A stretch of 64,000 nt of DNA from Cyclina sinensis. Lineage: Eukaryota; Mollusca; Bivalvia; Venerida; Veneridae. Made by a program: the position numbers and the translations under genes. The notes beneath the pieces were generated by a model. That model saw nothing but the letters and a program-made list of their open reading frames with translations, searched no databases and was not told the DNA's origin. The stretch lies in the NCBI GenBank assembly GCA_012932295.1, contig JAAONU010000016.1:28023290-28087289 (forward strand), given 5' to 3'. Of this stretch, positions 38,436 through 51,200 are shown piece after piece; the first letter of the stretch is position 1, and each line of letters begins with the position of its first letter.

Positions 38436-38694
38436 TCGTCGGTGCCGGTTAATCATGTGGCCAACGACACCTGAAGAACTAGGTTATTTGTGGCTGTAGG
38501 GGATAGTGCAAGATACAGAAAATATTCAGTTCCTGATACTACTCTAGTTCTTTTCTATGTTTAGTGTATAGCAATTATACATGGAACCTCGGTTTAACAT
38601 CTCCTTTGAAAGACAATTAGTAATGTTTGTGGAGGAGGGGTATCATACCCTTGACCACAAGTCCAGCGCACTACCACCGGACCACTGATGAGAA
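38436..38694 (-). mobile_element. tRNA-derived SINE
   Basis: The minus-strand copy has the head TCCGGTGGTAGTGCGCTGGA, a degraded B-box near 38645-38660, and a 3' end ACCGGCACCGACGATAAA. It is the same family as 34906-35166 and 41815-41998, but more diverged. Confidence 0.65.
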
Positions 38695-38955
38695 GTGCAA
38701 TGTTCTACATTAAATTATACAATCATAATTCATAGCTTGTCTCTTATGATGTGAGCACTACCATATACTAGTAGTAGCAAAAACTCATGAAATACTGTTA
38801 ATATTTGATGAAGATTTGAATCCGAGATTTGCAACATGCTAAAATAAAGTAGTATACAACAGAAATATTAAAATACGTCTTGTTCACAATCCCAGATAAC
38901 AGATAATAGGGCCTGTAACACCATGACTTAATTCTAAACATACTGAAACGTCTAA

Positions 38956-38961
38956 TTTATT
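38956..38961 (-). promoter_or_regulatory. Possible polyadenylation signal of MSP130 copy B
   Basis: A minus-strand AATAAA lies about 310 bases past the predicted stop codon (39272-39270). Position and sequence are suitable but not unique in this AT-rich region. Confidence 0.3.
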
Positions 38962-39269
38962 AATAAAACAACGAAAACAATTAAATTACATTTCAATAAC
39001 AATTAACGTATACAGGGAATTCAATCCTCGTGGTTTAAAACGAACGTAGTTCAAATAATACTAATCTGCTTATAAATAACACACGTACACAGTTATAGTT
39101 TATGTTAAACTCATAATTTCAGGTTACTTCAGAAAGAAAATTTAGATAATAGTACTCCTATATGTATTGTGCATGTAACTAGACTAGGGAAGCATGGGTT
39201 AACAATTGCGTCAACTATCCAGACTCTTCACTGACTTTGAATGGTCGTTCTCGTTAAAGCTGTCCGCTA

Positions 39270-42200
39270 TCACCACAGCAAATGTATGCATGTATAAACC
39301 AACAGCAAAACTGAAATACAAAATACAGCTTTAAGCACCATACTATGACAAACAGTAACTTTCACAGGTTTAATTTGTATTTACTCTTTTATGTAGTTTT
39401 TGTAAAACTCTCCATTTTTTCAATTAAATGCAAAGTGTATAAAGCCATTGTCTAAAATTTCGTGAATTAAAAGCTCTGTATTGTAAAAGTTGAAAATAAC
39501 AGTTTGAGTACAACCTTATTTCGATCAAGCTAATAAAAACCTTAACAGATTGAATATGTACATACTTCTGTAAGAACAAAAATACCTTTTGGAATACATA
39601 GGAAAGAAGCACTGTTTCCATCATAATAATTTTCGTCGTCTACAAATCCTGAAACAAAGAGATTTCTAATTGATACCTATACAAACTAGGCTTCAATTAG
39701 AGCAAAATTTAAAATTCATCCTTTTGAGTTCATTACACGACTTTTTAGAGAAAAATGTTAAATATAAGTTATATTTCAGTACAGAGTCGAAATGAAATAC
39801 TAAAATAGAGTATGGAAAAGATCTTCATGTATAAAACAAAAATGGTATAACACCGAGAAAATCTTTAACAGGATAATCCCACAAACAATGTAGGATGAAA
39901 AACAGACAAAAATATGTTGCGGAAGGAATGAAACTGTACAAGAACGTGTCATGATAAGTCAGCAATTAAACAAATTATTCCAAAGTATTTTTTATATAAA
40001 AATGATGTAAATTTAGTAATTTATATGAATAAGCTTAACTGAAGTTTTTCAAAAACACACCTGTATCTCGAGTTACACTGATCTGTATTATGGACACTGT
40101 TCCACTACGACTTCCGCTGACCAACAGTAATGGCTTTCCATTTGGACTGTTTTTCCCATCAACAAAACTGCAAGTAAATAAATATTTAACTTTCTCAAAT
40201 TTCTACAAACCATAGGTCACTGTTGCGTGACTGTCTCGAGTGCTGGCACTGACACAATCTGATTAAAATCATATCCTAAAAAATCACAGATGCTTGGGGT
40301 CTCGACTGTTTATTCCAGGTTCACGCACTGTATATGTTTCCTATAAATATTGATACTTGTAACCCTAGTGTAAGCACAAATGTTATAAAGGACGTATTGA
40401 ATAAGCTAGATCTATTCCTGTATATTTAGAAATCATAAACTTACCACGCAGGGATGGAGCAGGAGTTACGGGAAACGGGGAGGGGCAGTATGGACCAGAC
40501 CCCAAGCATCTGTGTTAAAAATTCGCTACGCTATTAGGATCTGAGGACGACCGATAGAAGGTCACCTTCTCGTGACCTATCCAACCCTTTGTATGTATGT
40601 ATGTATGTATGTATGTATGTATGTATGTATGTATGTATGTATGTATCTCTCCTGCTCCATCCCTGCATGATAAGTGTATGATTATAAATATATCGTAATA
40701 GATCTAGCTTATGCAATACATAAGCTCCTTAAAGCATTCGTGCTTACACTAAGGTCTACAAGTCGTTTTCAGATCTAACCGTAGGGAGATCGTGAACTTC
40801 AGTCAGATTGGTATACTGACATATCTACACAAGAAAGAATAAAAAGGCATGACATATCTACTCAAGAAAGAATAAATGGGCATGACAGATCTACACAAGA
40901 AAGCATAAATGGGCATGACAGATCTACACAAGAAAGAACAAACGGGCATAAATATGACAAAGTACGCATGCGCTGGACATCTGATCGTCATTGCCTTCAG
41001 ATGGCAGCGACTGACTTATACATCCATTTAAGCATGCAGTAAACAATCTTAAATATTAACAGTAATAATCATACATCATGTCTTCAGGATCCAACATGCT
41101 TATCTCTCTTCTACTATACAAATTGTCCCACGTGTCGTCCGTTCTGGGGATACCACTTATCAATGTTTGAAATGTCGGCGCAATATAAGGTAGTCTTTCA
41201 TCAATAGTATATACTGCTATGGTTCCTGGCCGCTCATTACCTATCATCAGTAATGTGACGTCATCAAAATGACCTATAGCTATGCTTTCTGTCTCCGGAC
41301 CCTGCGAACATACAGGAGACGAGAGAAAAACATTTTTTTCAACAATGGTAGTTTTCACCGTTTTTAAAAATGATTAATCAATATTACGGTTTACTGTAAT
41401 TTATTTGCTCCTCCTCTATAGAATGAAAAAGTGATTATGTAAAGAAAAATATGTATTCATTTTTCCATAGCACATAAAAATAGACACTAACAAGTCTTGC
41501 CAAGAAACTCTCTGTATAAAGAGTAATATCAATGCATTAAATTAGCCTGATGTCTTTGGAATTTTTACTGACACTTTCACATCGGGTTCAACATCGTCGG
41601 TTATCCCCTGTACGAACTCCATACAACTATGTACCGTCGATAAATAGAGTGAAACGTCGGTTTCCGACGATGCAGTTCAATGATATATTCGTTCAATGTC
41701 ATTCACATTTTAAGGTTTTGAGAGAAATGGAAAACTCTGAATTTCAGATCATAGATCTTTAAGACGACCAAGTCTGAATATTGTGAAAAGCAAAGAACAA
41801 TCCATTTAAGTTAAGAGCGGATCAGTGGTTCAGTGGTAACACGCTGGATTTGTAATCCAGGAGTCGTGAGTTCGATCCCTCGCTCATTTACTAACATTAC
41901 TATTTGAAGTCCCATGTATAAGTTCTATACACTGAAGATGGAATAGAACTAGTGGTGCCATATATGGGCAACTGGTACCGACGATAATTAAATTCAGATA
42001 CAGGAAAGGCAACAGAGTACAGGTTCGCTCTTACAAACACTCTGATAACTTTGAAATCATGCCAAAGAACCAATATTAATTATAGAATTAGAAACAAGTA
42101 AGTCTCATATTTAAGATTGATCCATTATCAAGACTTTTTAGCTGGACTTATATGCGGAACTCTACTGTTCTATCCCAATTATGCCTGATGTATCCTATCA

Positions 42201-45200
42201 GATTGGATGAAACCATTTTCAATTAAAAGTGTTTCTGGTATTAAAAAAGTCAATCCATTTTCAATTGGAAAGGTTTCTGGTATAAATTTTCAATTTCATT
42301 CATTTAAGTCTTTTATGCAAACAGTGCATACTGCGGTGTCTGATCTGGGTCTGCACTGTTTGCCTATGTCTACTTGTAGACGCTAGGTATTTATGGGATA
42401 ACTACCTTATCATCTGATCTGCTGTCGATTGTATTGGCTATTAAATCTCCCTCGTTATAATTGTTGTTGAACAAATCAGGCTGGAGTAGAGAGGTTTTAT
42501 GTGAAATTTCCATTCCACTGTCGTAAACAAGCTCCATTGTATCCGCCCTTCTTACAGAGAAGCTCCTCCCACCGAACGTGTACAGTTTGTCGAATTTCTG
42601 TGTCCCGGTGTTCTTGCCGTTTTCAGTTGTAATTTTCAACCGACCTTGAGAAAAATGTCTTACGATTACTTATCTCATGAAAAACGCAACAGTGAAGTAA
42701 ATAGATTATACCTATGATATAAATAAATAAAATTATTTATTTTCATCCAGCAATTACCATGTAACGGATGTCTATTTTAGTTAAACGAATCATAAAACGT
42801 CATAGCATACGCAAATGACGTCATTCTAACAATAAAATACTATTAACGAGAAATTTGTAAATTTTTAATAGTTGTCGGCTACGAGGTCAGTAACTAAAAG
42901 AGAAAATGCTGCTCAAATCAACGATAAAGTTGAAAGGCAAAGGTCATGTTGTTAAGTCACAAGAGTCGGTTGGGGTTCTCATGACATGTGTGTCTAAGTT
43001 GTTACATTTATGGTCAAAATGACAGGAACACATTCTGTAAAATGCAATGCTTACCTAATTGTGCTTTTTGTTGCATCTGTGCTCTGACAGTACTGTTATT
43101 TTCTGTATTGAGAAAAAAATCTACTTGTTTGTAAATCTAACTTTACATAAATGCATGTATGATATTCAAGACAGCGTTCATTTTCAATAGTCAACTACTA
43201 CAATTTTAAGGTTATCACTTCACGTTAATATTACTTCAAAAAAGAGGACAGACGAAAAATATCGAAGAACGGCAGAAAACATCGAAGAAAGACGAAATAC
43301 ACCGATTAAACATACCAAACAATTCTGAGAGGACGACATCTGCAACTCGTATCTCTTCGGAAAACTTCGGACTATAGTCTTTAGAATCTCCCTCATTAGC
43401 TGTTATTATATACTCAACCCCTTGATGTGTGTAGAATTTGATTGCGTCTGGTTGATATATGCCATAAACAGGCCAAGGACGCATGTTGATACCTGAAATA
43501 TTTGAAATAAGACACTAAAACTGTTACTAGAAATATATTATGTTCGTTGTTTATTTTGTTAAAAATATATGTATCTTATTTCATGCATTTTGCGATCTGT
43601 TTTATATACATTGTACATCAAATCCTTCTTTGAATCTCAGAAAAATGTTATTACAAATAAATCAGAACTGTTTGATGATAACGCTCTTTCAAAACGTGTT
43701 TTGTCTTGTAATATATTTCCGTTCGTGATATTTACCCGTCCATTTGTGTGGAGGGGGCTAACAATTCTATTTTATATTCGAAATTCTTGTAGACGATTTT
43801 AATTGGATAACATCACATTTCGTTATATTTAATTCTCAATGTCAAATCCTTTAAACAGTTTTCTTTTAATATCACTTCAATTATACGAGTCCTTCCCTCT
43901 TGTTGTCTCTCACCTCCGTCTTTGTCACTGACGTCCAAATTATTATCGTACCACTGTTTGAAGCCTAGTCCGTAGATTTCTTCTATCTGTTCTGTTATCA
44001 TATCAAACACAGCTATGGCGTTATTTTCCTAAAAGTGTACACTGGTCGTTATATAAGTCTGACATTTTAACAGAGGATATAAATCACATTAAAGATCGTA
44101 TATAGTTGCAATTCACAAATAATGTTACTGAGATTAAACAGGTTTTAATTCACGGAACTCGAATAAAAATTTCTGGAAATGACCTCTGACATCAGCAATT
44201 CTTTAGCGTACATGTACTGTGTTTCAGCATTGTCAATGACGTCACTCAGTGGTTCCTATCCAGTTCGTGTGAAAGTCGTGTTAAACGATATCTTATAAAG
44301 ATATAGTGTACAGTGTCAAAACATAGGTGAAAGTATCACTGAGCATACAGCGACTAAAAACGAAAAAAAAGACACTTTTTACTAATAGATATGTTTTTAG
44401 TAAAGTTTAGTTAAAAAAAATCATTTCTAAGGGTTATATGCTTGGTGATACTGTCCCCTGTGTGCTTCAAATTTCGAAATCATTAGATAATGCTTCGATC
44501 AAAATAGGAAGAGGTGGGAGAACTAAAATTATACTGATGTTCTTGTTCGTTTGTAAGGATGTAATGCAAGAATGTATGCATGTAGCGACAAAACACTTAT
44601 CCAAGACGCGAGTGCTCATTTTCCAAACACGGTCCGTGTACATTTTTGTATGATTTACGAGTCTATAAACTAGCTTTATTAAATAAACATTTGCGCCATG
44701 CGTGTATCACAAGTGCACAAGGAAATCAATGAAAATTTATTTAAAGTAACCTAATAACAATGAAGAACATGAGTGCATATTTATCTTTAAAACCGCTATC
44801 ACCTTGATTTATGTAGGTGTAGACGTTTGCAGATGAAAGCAGTTGAATTACAGCTGTCTAGCGTTGTACATTTCTACGGATTTATCTTCAACGCCGATCA
44901 TTGACCTTTCCATTACCTACACTTGAAGGTACAGTTTCGTTGTCACAGGCGTGCATAAAACATTTTCAATAGCGGTTATATTTAAGTAGGCACTAAAGGA
45001 ATTGTTTTGAAGTGAAGAAAACAATTTGCTTCAAATTTTATCAGAAGTGAAGAAAATCGTTTCAGCAGCAGCAATAGCGAAGATGCAGAACTGTCAAACT
45101 TTTACGTGTTTCCAAAGATCAGTTCACTATTAATTAACTTATTCATGCCTAGTGGATTATGCCACCCATGTCAGTTGGATGAGTCCATTTCCAATAAAAT

Positions 45201-48200
45201 GGGTTTCTGGTATAAATATTGAAATTCTTTTTATTTAGAGAAGAAAGTCCTTCATGCAAACATTGAAGACCCTGATCAGAAGACACAAATTGTGGAGTCT
45301 GATCTTGGTCTGCACTACTTGCCTATGTCTACTTTTGTAGACTCTAGGCATTAATGGGTTATATATGTTATCTACCTGTAAACAGATGTACGCTTTACTC
45401 TCATCAGCGTTAAACGTGATGTATTCTGGTTCGATGTCGTTCGAAAATAAGTTGTTGTTTTCTCTGTAAACCCAGCGGACCCCGGATTTTTCCAACTCTG
45501 CAAACCTATATGAAACAAATGAGCAGGACTTTGATCTTGACAGAATGGTATTAGTTTCAATGTGATTACAACATGTTAAATGATAAATACAATATGCTGA
45601 AATGTTTCTTGTGAGGTCTAAACGATGACTGAAACATTACTTAGTTTACCTTTACATGAGAAAGTTATTAGTTATTATGTCTCCCCCCAAAAATGGGGGA
45701 GACATATTGTTTTTCCCCCGGTTGTCCGTCCGTCCGTCCGTCCATCCGTCTGTCTGTCCGTCACAAAATCGTGTCCGCTCTGTATCTTCCAAAGCCCTTG
45801 AAGGATTTTTATGAAACTTGGGTCAGATGTTCACCACATCAAGGCGACGTGCAGAACCCACTTTGCGAGTGTGGTGTCTCAAGGGCAAGGTCACACTTGG
45901 AGGTTAAATGTCAAATGCCACAAAATCGTGTCCGCTCTGTATCTGCAAAAGCCCTTGAAGGATTTTTATGAAACTTGGGTCAGATGTTCACCTCATCAAG
46001 GTGACATGCAGAACCCACTTTGTGGGTGTGGTGTCTCAAGGTCAAGGTCACACTTGGAGGTTAAATGTCAAATGCCACAAAATCGTGTCCGCTCTGTATC
46101 TTCAATAGCCCTTGAAGGATTTTTATGAAACTTGGGTCAGATGTTCACCTCATCAAGGTGACGTGCAGAACCCACTTTGCGGGTGCGGTGTCTCAAGGTC
46201 AAGGTCACACTTGGAGGTTAAATGTCAAATTTTACAATCGTCTGACTCAATACTACCTGCAGCAACTGGCTGGGGGGAGACATATGTTTTTGTTCAATCA
46301 AAAACCCATTTCTAGTTATTATTTGAATTTCTCTGGATTACTGCTTCCTGGAGTGATAAATACGCCACTTGTTACTGACAAGCACCTCTATATCCTAAAG
46401 GGCACTCTATAACTTTAAACAGTAATTATATACAAAAATACAACCTTGAATTGAATTTGCTGAAGTCAACAACTTTGTAACTGAACGTTTCCGAGGGAGA
46501 TGTTGTGAATGATATAACACCAATACCCCCGGCGTTATCAACCAGTATGTCGTTGGCTGTGTCAATGTACGGCTCCGCTTCTATAGCAACAACGACCTTA
46601 CTGCAGTCCTTCACCGGATGAATCATATCAGGAATGTCCCCCACTATTGAGGGATTAATATAAATTGCAAAACCGTGCTTCCCAATCAATGTAAAATGAG
46701 TAAGTTTAAACTAAACTAAACTATTAAGTTACATTGTTAAACTTCTTCTTCTTGTTTATGGTATGTGCGTGTATTCGTACGCGCGTTTTTCTTTGTGACT
46801 TTTTTTCAAATACTGCTCTTTGCGTCTTTTTTTTTATACTAAATAAATTTTATCTTCATACAGGTACAAAGAAATGAGATTTATTTGAAATTATCTTTTG
46901 ACTGAAAAGTCCCATTTTAATTTTGAGAAAAGGTGTGTCTCAAAACATTCCCCTTAGATCTACTAAAATAGAATATATTCTTCCGCTACAACATCATTAC
47001 CGCATCACGCCCGTTGATAAAAAAAATACCTAACAACATAATAACTATTCAGTGTAAAGTGTTTTATTCACATGATAGAAAAAAAACTCACCTACAATAC
47101 GTTGAACATGTTCTAATCTATCCGACGTTTTGTTGTAGACCTTGAAAACTTCAACGAAGCCATCTTCTCTCACAGTTTGGTTGTCAAATGCTACAAAAAC
47201 ATATCCCCCGCAGACTTCAACGTCCGTGGCGTCAACGTTATCATATGATGTGTGATATAAAACCTCTGGGGCTGTGACGTTACTGATATCAATCACATGA
47301 ATATTTGTATGCCCTATAAACAAACATGTACAGTATTTGAAAAAAGGTCAACTAGTTTATAGATCCATTTTGATATAGTTTCCGTTAATTAATAATCAAT
47401 TAATTACATCAAAACAGATCGTTTATAATTATGGTAATAGTCAAATATTTTTATTATAGTGATATTTGCAATCATATTATATAGTTATTAACAAAAAATA
47501 ATTATATTCAGCAATTTGTGCCCGGCCCAATGGGCCTATAAGTCACTGTAGTACAAACATATTATACCATTAAAAGAACTGATGCGATGATCACCTCAAG
47601 AGAACGTCAGCAGACGTCATGTATTCTTGGTAGCACACGAAGATGGTAGCTACCCAATGTACTAGAGTTACACATCAAGATATAATTACATTACTTCGCA
47701 AACAACATAGCTCGATAACTCGGTAATTTGCATTATGTCTTTTATTTGCTACATTCGATAGGAACTGTTTAACAAAAAATTTGGAACTGCCCGCAAATAA
47801 TGTTTCTAATGACAAAAGTAGGTATAAAAGGGGAGATCATACCCTGGGTATATTTGCCCTTTACCACGTGACAGTGTATACTTGCCCTTTACCACGTGAC
47901 AGGGTATACTTGCCCTTTACCACTTGACCCGAAAATTTGCCCTTGATGCTTGACTCGAAGATAAGATCGAATGAATTGTGAGACATCATAGTGTACAATT
48001 ACGTTGTTTTAACACGTTATATATAAGACCAGGTTTTGGGTTCTCGAACGAATCGTTTTGTGGTAACGGGGTCTAGTGGGAGGTGCGTTTTACCTTTCGA
48101 GCTGTGTAAGCGGACTTACGAGGGCTTTGTGAAGAAGCCGTATATTTATTTAAAGCGTATACTAGACTTTGAACTGTATAAGATGGTTTTGTTTTCCATT

Positions 48201-51200
48201 TTACCTCGAGACTGTTGTTGCTTTTTAAACAACGATGCGAAAATAAGACGGTGGTTGAATAAAGTAGCTACGTTTGAAAACTTTAAATCTTTAGTATATG
48301 AAGTGGTTACAAGCGAGGAATGTATCATTAATCTCTGCGCTGCCAATATAAACGACTTGAATAGATTCGTAGTCGGCAATGTGAAAGTGCATGAAACCAT
48401 CCGTCACTGGAGAACGAGAGAAGAAATTTCATATACTTTCAGTTGGTCATTTTTAGCATCATATTAACAAGTGAAACATGGATGAGAAAGAGAAGGACAA
48501 AATTTTGCAACGATATTACTTTGATGCGAAAAACCCCGCCGCTTTCGCGGGAGCACAGAAATTATTTTCGACTCGGGAGGGTCCCTTGACATCACAAATA
48601 ACATTTTTAGAGCATTTAAAAATTGGAAAAGTAGTGCGCCTATTTTCTAATTTTAGAGTAGGATATAGGTCACTATGTTTAGTGGACTGGAAATATACAT
48701 CTGTACACATGCTTTGAATTATATTGAAAGTTAAACAAATATTAATTCATAATTCTATATTACTTAGGGGTACCATAATAAATTTTAAGCAAACAAGAGG
48801 TATAGGATTATTAAAATTTAGAAAAAAAATATTCGTATAAATTTACATAGTTTGGCAAGCTTTTTTCTGTTTTTTATTTGTACAATCTTTCGAAATGAAT
48901 GATAGTTGTCTGAAGATAAGGATCCTGGATATACTGACTTCTTTGCTGTTAAAAGAATCCGCAACTTAGTAAGTAGTGCCGTTCATTTCCGACTGAGTTA
49001 CTATTGCAAAGCATGTACGTTCCAAATAAGGGGTTCCGTCGTACCGACCAGTTTCAACTGGGAACCTGTGATTACTGGTACGGAATTTAAAAAGAAAAAA
49101 AAAACGTTAAATAATCTTTCTTCACGAGTAAACTAAAGTATGGTTTGTATTCTAAGGTATGCTTAAAGGTATTATAAAAAAGACCCTTATTTGAAATTTG
49201 CAGTTGGCTATGCCAGTATTGTTTATACTGATCTTACAATATTTTATTTATTATTTTGTGAGAATGTTTGTTTAGCGCCACATTTTGGATTAACCATAAA
49301 TTTGAGTTTCCTGTCGAATTTAACATATCTTTAATTTTAGTAATCCATTTAAAATTTAAATTTATATAATAGCAATGAAATTTTACTGTCTTTTCCAAGT
49401 AATAACCTTGTTCAATAAGATATCATTTTTGTTTTAACAGTTACTGATACTGGAAACATTCCAGTTTCTCCGTATAACATATATAATGGCGTACTTTTCC
49501 TTGCACGAGTAATTTTTCGTAAAAAGTCATTGTTTATTTTCTCTAATAATTCAATATTCTCATAGCCATAAATTTCGGATCCATAACATAACATAACATA
49601 AAGTTTATTTGGCATAAAATATAGTCATATTTATAGCCACATACAACTGGCAAGTGAAAACAAAATTCCATAGTAAACTTTTCAAAGAAGAACATAATTA
49701 CAATATTTATACAAACTTTCATATATTCATATTTTCATATATTCTTATTGAGGCATTTGTGTTGCAAATACTCATCAGTACTTGTATAATCTTTAAATTT
49801 TTCTGTATTCTTATGACAAAACCTACATCTAAATGCTATTATTCGAGCTGTATTTTAATTACAAATAAACAAAAGTATTGTAATGTATCAATCCATATGT
49901 ACTCTTAGCTTTAAAGCATGGTAGATTACTTTTGTTACTCTGTTATTACTATGTTCTGAACTGGAATTCATCAAATACACGAATTTATTAATTGTCGGCC
50001 ATCTACAAAAATATGGTGCCAGAAGTTTACTTCTTAGGTTTCGATATTTCGGACAAACAAGTAAAAAGTGGTACTCATTTTCCACTACATTCATACTACA
50101 ATTAAAACACTTACGATCTTGTTTGTCGACATTTGAATATCGACCTGATTCTATTGCAAGATCATGACCAGAAACTCTAAACTTAGTTAAGACTATCACA
50201 TATTTCTTTTCGATTTCACTAGAAAGGTATTTTTCTATTACTAAGTCATGTTTGAATAGGCTATATGAAGAGAGTTTGTTTGAGTTATTAATTCTAGCAT
50301 ACCATGATTGTTTATAAATGTCTATTATGCGTTGCTTTATGGACAATATTTGTTCTGAATTTGCTCAATATTTTTCGAATTGTGATATATAGCAGCGTTG
50401 TAGTTTAGAATGGAACCGACTAAGCTATCAAATAAGTTGCATTTGTCATCTAAAGAAAGTTCAAGCTGGTTAAATACAGTAAATAAATTGTGGAGGGCAA
50501 ATGCAGAGTGTTGTGCTAGCAGTTTTTGTGTTCTGTACGAAGAACCATTTTTGAACAAATGTACACCTAGATATTTGAAAGACGTTACTGTCTCTAGGAC
50601 CGTATTACAAAGTAGAAAATCATGGCGTGAACCCCGGTCTTTTTCAAAAATCATGGCTTTTGTTTTTGAAGTGTTGATTTTAATGTCCCAATGTCGGCAG
50701 TATGTTTCAAGGTCATCTAACATAGATTGTAATGCAACTGGACATTGAGCAAATAAAGCAGCATCATCTGCGAACAATAGCATAAATATTTGTAACTCAT
50801 CAATTGTAAAAATTCCATTTATATCAGTTTTAACGCTGTTCAAAATATCATTTACAAAAAATAAAAAGAGTAGACTGGAGCTCGGGTCTCCCTGCTTCAC
50901 TCCAATGTTAGAGCTAAAAAAAACTAAACATATTACCTTTATATTTTATACAGGACCTAACAGACTTATACATTGCCTTTAGAGCTGTAACAATCGTTGT
51001 ACTTACATGATTAGATAGAAGTTTTTGCCATAAATAAGTTCTATTAATTTTGTCGAAACATTTTTCATAGTCGAGAAACACGCAGTAGAGCTTTTTCTTA
51101 GAATCAAGTGTTTTTGATATAATAGCATGTAATAAGAATATACAGTCTGCAGTAGACTTCCCTTTTTGAAATCCAAATTGATTATGTATAATAGTTTCGT

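Noticed and set aside
41815..41890. Candidate tRNA-Thr(TGT) gene
   Set aside because: The anticodon arm and B-box are good, but the acceptor stem pairs only partly and SINE body sequence follows directly, as in the copies at 34906 and 38436.
45693..46412. Cluster of 67-105 residue frames with repeated residues
   Set aside because: They lie within the 157-bp tandem units of the 634-bp intronic insertion and are repeat artefacts.
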